Positions 8,025-11,339 of a DNA stretch of 11,339 nucleotides are shown here, piece after piece. The stretch spans positions 1 to 11,339 of the forward strand of contig JABJQI010000027.1 of the NCBI GenBank assembly GCA_018663485.1, given 5' to 3'. Position numbers and translations under genes: made by a program. The notes below the pieces were generated by a model, which was not told where the DNA came from, did no database searches, and saw nothing but the letters and a program-made list of their open reading frames with translations. Numbering within the stretch: the stretch's first letter is position 1; each line of letters opens with the position of its first letter. The stretch comes from Opitutia bacterium (lineage in GTDB: Bacteria > Verrucomicrobiota > Verrucomicrobiia > Opitutales > Coraliomargaritaceae).

Positions 8025-9517
8025 CTAAAACAGCATATCATCCTCATCGGGATAGCGAAGCTCTGTGAGACTGCCGTTGAATTTAGCTGCCAGGGCAGCG
8101 ATCACTTGAGGACCGAGTCGTGCCGTTACTGCTTCAATGGTCATCAGTGGTTCACCTGTATGAATAACCTTGGGGGCTGCATTTTCTGTGAAGAAACCAC
8201 CTGCCGTCTCTTCAGCCTGTAGGTCTGCGGCAGCATCTATTGCTGCGCGCTCTGGATCGACCTCTGGAAGCTTCACATCGAGCAATGCATCAACCACACT
8301 ATCCGGCGCTTTCAGCGCAGGTTTCGCGGGCGCTTCAACGACGAGTGTCGCTTCGACCTCAATCGCCTCAGGCGTTGACGGGACTAGGGCTTTTTTTTTT
8401 CAGGTAGCGTCGCCCCTGCGCCTGCCAATTGCTTGATCAAGCTGTCGATCGCACGCGAGCGGGACTCTTCGGCTGCTTTCAATAGCACCACCTCAAAATT
8501 TACTTTTTCTGACAGTCCGCGTTGCACCGATCCTTCACCACGATTCAAGGCATCGAGCATACGCATAATCGACTCGGTTGTCAGTGCGACGCCGAGTTGA
8601 TCGCTGGAACCACCCTTCTGAATAGCATCGAGCAGTGCTTCGCGAACATACACTTCGAGATCCTGCAAAATGCGGAATAAATCGCGCCCTTCTTCAGCAT
8701 AGATATCGACCGCGGCAATGATCGCGGGATAATCAAGCGAACCGAGCGCTTTAGCGAGTTCGGCAATACGCTCGCCTGAAACCAAGCCATACACATCGAG
8801 CACGTCGCTATCGGCGATTTTACTGCCGCAGAATGAAATCATTTGATCGAGAATCGACTGCGCATCACGCATGCCGCCGTTGGCAAGACGGGCAATCGAT
8901 GCAATGGCCTCAGCTTCAACCTCGATACCTTCAGCCTTTGAAATCTCGGTCAGCTTGTCAGCAATGACTTTGTCCGAAATTGGTCGAAATTCAAAACGCT
9001 GGCAGCGCGAGACGATGGTCGGCAAGACTTTATGCGCTTCGGTCGTCGCGAAGAAAAATTTAACGTGCGCAGGCGGCTCTTCGAGGGTCTTAAGCAGCGC
9101 ATTAAACGCAGCAGTCGAGAGCATGTGTACTTCATCAATGATGTAGATTTTGTAGGTGCACTGCGTTGGCGCGTATTGACAGTCGTCGCGCAGTTCACGT
9201 ACTTGATCGACGCTGTTGTTCGAAGCACCATCAATCTCGATCACATCCATGCAGGAACCACCCATGATGGCTTGGCTGATCTCGGATTCGTTGTCAGGTG
9301 TAGCACTCGGTCCGCCTTCAGCATTGAGCGCTTTAGCAAACAAGCGCGCGGTGCTGGTTTTACCCGTGCCGCGTGGCCCGACAAACAAATAGGCATGTGC
9401 AATGCGCTTGGTATCAATCGCGTTACGTAAAGTGCGCACGATATGATCTTGCCCCACCAGTTCATCAAACTGTTTAGGGCGCCAGCGGCGTGCGATTACT
9501 TGGTAGCCTTTTTCCAT
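8025..9517 (-). CDS. dnaX: DNA polymerase III subunit tau, made by -1 frameshift
   Basis: Full-length clamp-loader subunit that, in known bacteria, bridges the loader, polymerase III core and replicative helicase. Codons 9517-8390 are read in the zero frame (376 residues). After a one-base backward shift at the A10 tract (8391-8400), the frame that starts with GCC at 8390-8388 stays open for 121 residues to TAG at 8027-8025, giving 497 residues. The tail begins with an Ala/Pro/Glu-rich linker, becomes a small predicted folded segment (LMTIEAVTARLGPQVIAALA) and ends in an acidic tip, YPDEDDMLF. The tail has no plausible independent start; a GTG at 8297 is only an internal codon. Zero-frame domains are described under gamma. 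That this is recoding and not a sequencing error is inferred from the family precedent (E. coli ribosomal shift, Thermus transcriptional slippage), the correct heptamer phase and a suitably placed hairpin. Confidence 0.82.
8357..8400 (-). promoter_or_regulatory. Programmed frameshift signal: A10 slippery tract plus downstream hairpin
   Basis: On the mRNA strand, G-A10-G (8401-8390) is read GAA AAA AAA AAG in the zero frame. It contains A AAA AAG in the same phase as the E. coli dnaX slippery site and is followed by CCC TAG. Starting about 8 nt after the final G, a stem can form: CC/GG, bulged G, TCAA/TTGA with one bulged A, and CGCC/GGCG closed by a TGA loop (8381-8357). That spacing suits a stimulator of -1 ribosomal shifting. 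An AGGGG lies 16 nt upstream of the heptamer, further than the E. coli Shine-Dalgarno-like stimulator. The A10 tract could equally slip RNA polymerase; adding one A gives the same tau frame. Confidence 0.82.
8384..9517 (-). CDS. dnaX: DNA polymerase III subunit gamma (zero-frame dnaX product)
   Basis: AAA+ clamp-loader ATPase that helps open the beta clamp and load it on primed DNA. The 377-residue zero-frame product ends PEKKKP-stop, two codons after the slippery site. Domain I has Walker A GPRGTGKT (47-54), Walker B IYIIDEVHML (124-133), sensor 1 FFATTE (155-160) and the SRC arginine-finger motif (170-172). The AAA+ lid with its conserved GGMRDAQSILDQ and the collar domain follow. The cysteine cluster that binds zinc in E. 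coli DnaX (four Cys after Walker A) is missing; only C89 remains in that stretch. Start: I chose the ATG at 9517 (MEKGYQVIARRWRPKQF) because it matches the family N-terminus. The longer open frame back to 9652 adds 45 Phe/Lys-rich residues unlike DnaX and runs into the SRP RNA end. There is no Shine-Dalgarno sequence. Confidence 0.93.
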   Translation of the reverse strand: MEKGYQVIARRWRPKQFDELVGQDHIVRTLRNAIDTKRIAHAYLFVGPRGTGKTSTARLFAKALNAEGGPSATPDNESEISQAIMGGSCMDVIEIDGASNNSVDQVRELRDDCQYAPTQCTYKIYIIDEVHMLSTAAFNALLKTLEEPPAHVKFFFATTEAHKVLPTIVSRCQRFEFRPISDKVIADKLTEISKAEGIEVEAEAIASIARLANGGMRDAQSILDQMISFCGSKIADSDVLDVYGLVSGERIAELAKALGSLDYPAIIAAVDIYAEEGRDLFRILQDLEVYVREALLDAIQKGGSSDQLGVALTTESIMRMLDALNRGEGSVQRGLSEKVNFEVVLLKAAEESRSRAIDSLIKQLAGAGATLPEKKKP

Positions 9518-9526
9518 CGAGGCATT

Positions 9527-9576
9527 AAAAAAAGCTCTGATTTGAGGAAAGTTGCAAGGGGCTTTTTTAAGAGCTT
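9527..9576 (-). terminator. Candidate attenuator/terminator in the dnaX leader
   Basis: On the minus strand, AAGCTCT (9576-9570) is perfectly complementary to AGAGCTT (9538-9532). The 3' arm runs directly into seven U (9533-9527), only about 10 nt before the dnaX ATG. The loop is long (31 nt). A competing weaker pairing exists just upstream (GCCCTT/AAGGGGC arms, plus-strand 9578-9583 with 9556-9562) whose loop contains the first arm. This could be an SRP RNA backup terminator or a leader attenuator; the long loop lowers confidence. Confidence 0.3.
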
Positions 9577-9654
9577 CGCCCTTTTTGAAAATCAAGTAAA
9601 AAGAGCTGAAAAATAGCGACGAATTTAGCCCAATCCTGATGTCTAGACACAAAA

Positions 9655-9754
9655 GTGGCCAGGCACCCTACGGCACATGAGGATTAGGTGTTCGCTGCTT
9701 CCTTCCGGATCTGACGAGGTCAACCCGTCCAACATTGCATAGGACCCGGCCACC
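9655..9754 (-). ncRNA. ffs: Small bacterial signal recognition particle RNA (4.5S RNA)
   Basis: RNA of the signal recognition particle, which binds Ffh and targets nascent membrane and secreted proteins to the membrane. Read on the minus strand, the ~100-nt RNA contains the family's signature apical domain: GACCTCGTCAGATCCGGAAG followed by GAAGCAGC, with the GGAA tetraloop and the asymmetric and symmetric internal loops that bind Ffh. The ends pair (GTGGCC at the 5' end with GGCCAC at the 3' end, then CCTA with TAGG), giving the hairpin of the small SRP RNA type without an Alu domain. The 3' stem is followed at once by UUUU (9654-9651), so the RNA probably forms its own terminator. It lies 137 nt upstream of dnaX on the same strand; SRP RNA next to dnaX is also known from Bacillus subtilis (scr). 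The ends are estimated from base pairing. Confidence 0.95.
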
Positions 9755-9788
9755 GATAAAAGACACCCACTCTCGCTCTTCGTTCAAC

Positions 9789-9810
9789 ACTAAAATGAAC
9801 TATTTTTAGT
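9789..9810. promoter_or_regulatory. Perfect AT-rich inverted repeat in the divergent promoter region
   Basis: ACTAAAA (9789-9795) and TTTTAGT (9804-9810) form a perfect 7-bp dyad with an 8-base spacer. It is centred between the SRP RNA 5' end (9754) and the divergent gene starting at 9884. A consensus -35 hexamer TTGACA (9814-9819, plus strand) lies next to it, but no convincing -10 is found at the right distance. Size and position fit a dimeric operator or a supercoiling-sensitive element; the sequence gives no further clue. Confidence 0.25.
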
Positions 9811-9883
9811 CGATTGACAAAAAATTACGCACAGTGCCATTCCGTGTTCGACCTGCGCGACTGAATATTAGATCTTTTGGCAC

Positions 9884-10957
9884 ATGCAGCCAGCCGTCAC
9901 CCAACAGCGAAAGCAATTTTTTCCGGTCAATGATCTTTTTAGGGAATATCTGCACACGTTTCACCGCAGCCTCGACTTGCCCGTCAGCTACGAAGATTTA
10001 CTCAAATACGACGACTCCTTTCCGTTGATCAACAAGGAGGGCAACGACACCCTTTGGCAGACCTTGATCTATGAGCAGCAATTCGGCCGTGAGATCTATG
10101 ACGGACTGAAGCGCATCTACGTCCAGCTCCGTTCGGGAGGCGACGAGTCGATTCTGAGCAATCTCTTCATCGATCGCGTCGATTTTTGCACTTTTGGTAA
10201 TACCAAACCGATGCGCGTGCGCATCGTGAATCAATACAACGACAATCACGACTACTTCTACGTCAAAAAAGCCGATGCCTCGCGTGTCTACGGGCTTGAA
10301 CTCGAAGAGCTACTTTCGCCCAATCATATGAACTTCATCGTCGACGGCGACACCTTGATCGAGGAACACATAATCGGTGTGCCGGGCGACGACTTCATTC
10401 GCGACTATCTGCCACGATCCGACTTGCACGAAGTCCGCCTCGCCAAGGAGTTCATCAAATTCAATGAACGCTGCTTCGTGCGCCTGCTAGGCGACATGCG
10501 CGCCTATAACTATGTGGTGGAGGTGACACCTGACTTTGAGCAAAACCAGTACCGGGTGCGCGCGATCGACTTTGACCAACAAAGCTACGAAGGCCGCCGC
10601 AGCCTCTACTTACCGCAGTTTTTCAAAAACAACCTACCGGTGGTCGAGCTCTGCACCGACTTGATCAATCTAGAGACGAGTCAACAATATCAACGCGAAG
10701 AACGCTCTTTAATGCGACGACGCCTCAAATTCGCACTGCACCGTATGCAGCACTTGCGTCACTGCATGTGCGCCGATCAAATTTCCAGTATTGAAAAGAC
10801 TTACCAGTTGCGCAAAGAACTGGCGCAAATGCACAACGACCATCGCTTCATGCTCTGCCATTCGATGGGAGAACTCACCTTCCTCAATATTACGCTGACA
10901 CTCGGACTCGAAGGCGAAGCTGCCTACTTCCCCGAAGGCGCCGGCAAATTTATTTAA
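9884..10957 (+). CDS. Uncharacterised protein with a kinase/aminoglycoside-phosphotransferase-like active-site pattern
   Basis: I do not recognise a named family. The 357-residue protein has no signal peptide or membrane segment and should be cytoplasmic. Several features follow the order of a protein-kinase-like fold. YFYVKKA (124-130) offers a lysine like that of strand beta-3, and acidic residues in LELEELL (138-144) could form the helix-C partner. EEHIIGVPGDDF (160-171) could be the hinge. GDMRAYNYVV (203-212) matches the D-x4-N spacing of a catalytic loop (D204, N209). AIDFDQQ (227-233) resembles the metal-binding DFD of APH-type enzymes. The C-terminal third is helical and rich in Arg, His and Met/Cys. 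A stop (TAG at 9869) lies 15 bases before the ATG in frame, so the start is well bounded, though without a Shine-Dalgarno sequence. It is transcribed away from the SRP RNA and followed 91 bases later by a cyclophilin gene. The kinase-like reading is inference from motif order only; G replaces the usual H in the catalytic loop. Confidence 0.8.
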   Translation: MQPAVTQQRKQFFPVNDLFREYLHTFHRSLDLPVSYEDLLKYDDSFPLINKEGNDTLWQTLIYEQQFGREIYDGLKRIYVQLRSGGDESILSNLFIDRVDFCTFGNTKPMRVRIVNQYNDNHDYFYVKKADASRVYGLELEELLSPNHMNFIVDGDTLIEEHIIGVPGDDFIRDYLPRSDLHEVRLAKEFIKFNERCFVRLLGDMRAYNYVVEVTPDFEQNQYRVRAIDFDQQSYEGRRSLYLPQFFKNNLPVVELCTDLINLETSQQYQREERSLMRRRLKFALHRMQHLRHCMCADQISSIEKTYQLRKELAQMHNDHRFMLCHSMGELTFLNITLTLGLEGEAAYFPEGAGKFI

Positions 10958-11048
10958 GTCTAATCACGCAGAAATTTTCGGTTGCGCCTGAGACCGGAAG
11001 ACAGCCTACTAGCAGAGTTTTATCAATACTCCTAAACATCAAAACATT

Positions 11049-11339
11049 ATGTCAGACAATCTCATCATCGAAACCTCACAGGGCAGCATCGAGTTCAAGC
11101 TGTTCGACGACATCGCTCCAAAAACTTGCGAAAACTTTCGCACTCACGCGAAAAACGGCTACTACAATGGCATCATTTTTCACCGTATTATCGAGGAGTT
11201 TATGATCCAAGGTGGCGACCCAACTGGCACTGGCCGTGGTGGCGAGTCGATCTGGGGTAAAAACTTCAAAGACGAGTGCGTCAGCTCTCACAGCTTTGAC
11301 CGCCCGGGTCTGTTGGCGATGGCAAATGCAGGACCAGGC
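11049..11339 (+). CDS. Cyclophilin-type peptidyl-prolyl cis-trans isomerase (3' partial)
   Basis: Catalyses cis-trans isomerisation of X-Pro bonds during protein folding. The first 97 codons are present and the frame is open at the window end. The sequence starts MSDNLIIETSQGSIEFKLF and carries the cyclophilin signature FHRIIEEFMIQGGDPTGTG (44-62). This includes the catalytic arginine R46, F51, Q54 and the GGDPTG turn, followed by GGESIWGKNFKDE (64-76) and the start of the PGLLAMANAGPG core (86-97). There is no signal peptide, so a cytoplasmic enzyme of the small bacterial PpiB-like type (~160-190 residues) is expected. The ATG at 11049 is preceded by an A-rich stretch without a Shine-Dalgarno sequence. 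Roughly the second half is missing only because the window ends. Confidence 0.95.
   Translation, partial: MSDNLIIETSQGSIEFKLFDDIAPKTCENFRTHAKNGYYNGIIFHRIIEEFMIQGGDPTGTGRGGESIWGKNFKDECVSSHSFDRPGLLAMANAGPG

Noticed and set aside
8025..8297. A separate 90-residue gene starting at the GTG at 8297.
   Set aside because: The same frame extends without a stop back to the A10 slip site and joins the DnaX frame. It is the tau tail, not an independent gene.
8391..8400. Treating the T10 run and broken dnaX frame as a sequencing error or a pseudogene.
   Set aside because: A homopolymer error is possible, but the break occurs exactly where dnaX is recoded in other bacteria, in the right heptamer phase, followed at once by a gamma stop and a stimulator-like hairpin. 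All ATPase motifs are intact.
9518..9652. An N-terminal extension of DnaX starting at 9652.
   Set aside because: The added residues are Phe/Lys-rich and unlike DnaX, and the start would abut the SRP RNA 3' end. The ATG at 9517 matches the family N-terminus.
9814..9842. A complete sigma-70 promoter at TTGACA for the gene at 9884.
   Set aside because: No -10 hexamer resembling TATAAT occurs 16-18 bases downstream; only the -35 half is convincing.
10977..10999. A terminator after the kinase-like gene (TTCGGT/ACC-G-GAA hairpin).
   Set aside because: The stem is only 6 bp with a bulge and no T-tract follows. It is too weak to call.
1..11339. CRISPR array, insertion sequence or phage remnant.
   Set aside because: No regularly spaced repeats, transposase or integrase-like product, or terminal inverted repeats are visible.

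Overview
The window looks like chromosomal DNA from a marine-type member of the Verrucomicrobiota (Opitutia/Puniceicoccales-like). This is an inference from the secreted glycosidases with TSP3-like aspartate-rich calcium loops of the 'LPNWWELDNGLDP' type, a DnaX without the usual zinc-cysteine cluster, and the absence of Shine-Dalgarno sequences before all six visible starts. No mobile element, CRISPR array or tRNA is visible.

Layout. (1) 3-7025, plus strand: three consecutive large exported proteins aimed at alpha-glucans. They are the C-terminal part of a GH57-like glycosidase (3-1889), a 1067-residue multidomain GH13 enzyme (1899-5102, only 9 bases downstream) and a compact GH13 alpha-amylase/neopullulanase-type enzyme (5256-7025). 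The first two end in the same kind of tail, a TSP3-like loop followed by a ~65-70 residue beta-rich module. (2) 7153-7782, minus strand: a membrane-anchored methionine-R-sulfoxide reductase (msrB), convergent with the amylase. (3) 8025-9517, minus strand: dnaX, whose clamp-loader tau subunit can only be made by a -1 shift at a run of ten A. The zero frame stops two codons after the slip and gives gamma. (4) 9655-9754, minus strand: the small SRP RNA (4.5S) just upstream of dnaX. (5) 9884-10957, plus strand: an unnamed 357-residue protein with a pattern resembling the aminoglycoside-phosphotransferase/protein-kinase active site. (6) 11049 to the window end, plus strand: the first 97 codons of a cyclophilin-type peptidyl-prolyl isomerase.

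How it fits together: the left 7 kb is an accessory polysaccharide-degradation locus (endo-acting and debranching-type alpha-glucan hydrolases exported from the cell). The right 4 kb is housekeeping: DNA replication, protein targeting, folding and oxidative repair. The most notable feature is the dnaX recoding signal. An E. coli-phase slippery heptamer lies inside an A10 tract, a predicted bulged hairpin follows about 8 nt downstream, and a conserved-looking 121-residue tau tail continues in the -1 frame. Other structures worth attention are a possible attenuator in the dnaX leader, a 46-nt imperfect hairpin directly after the tau stop codon, and the SSB-like acidic tip of tau.
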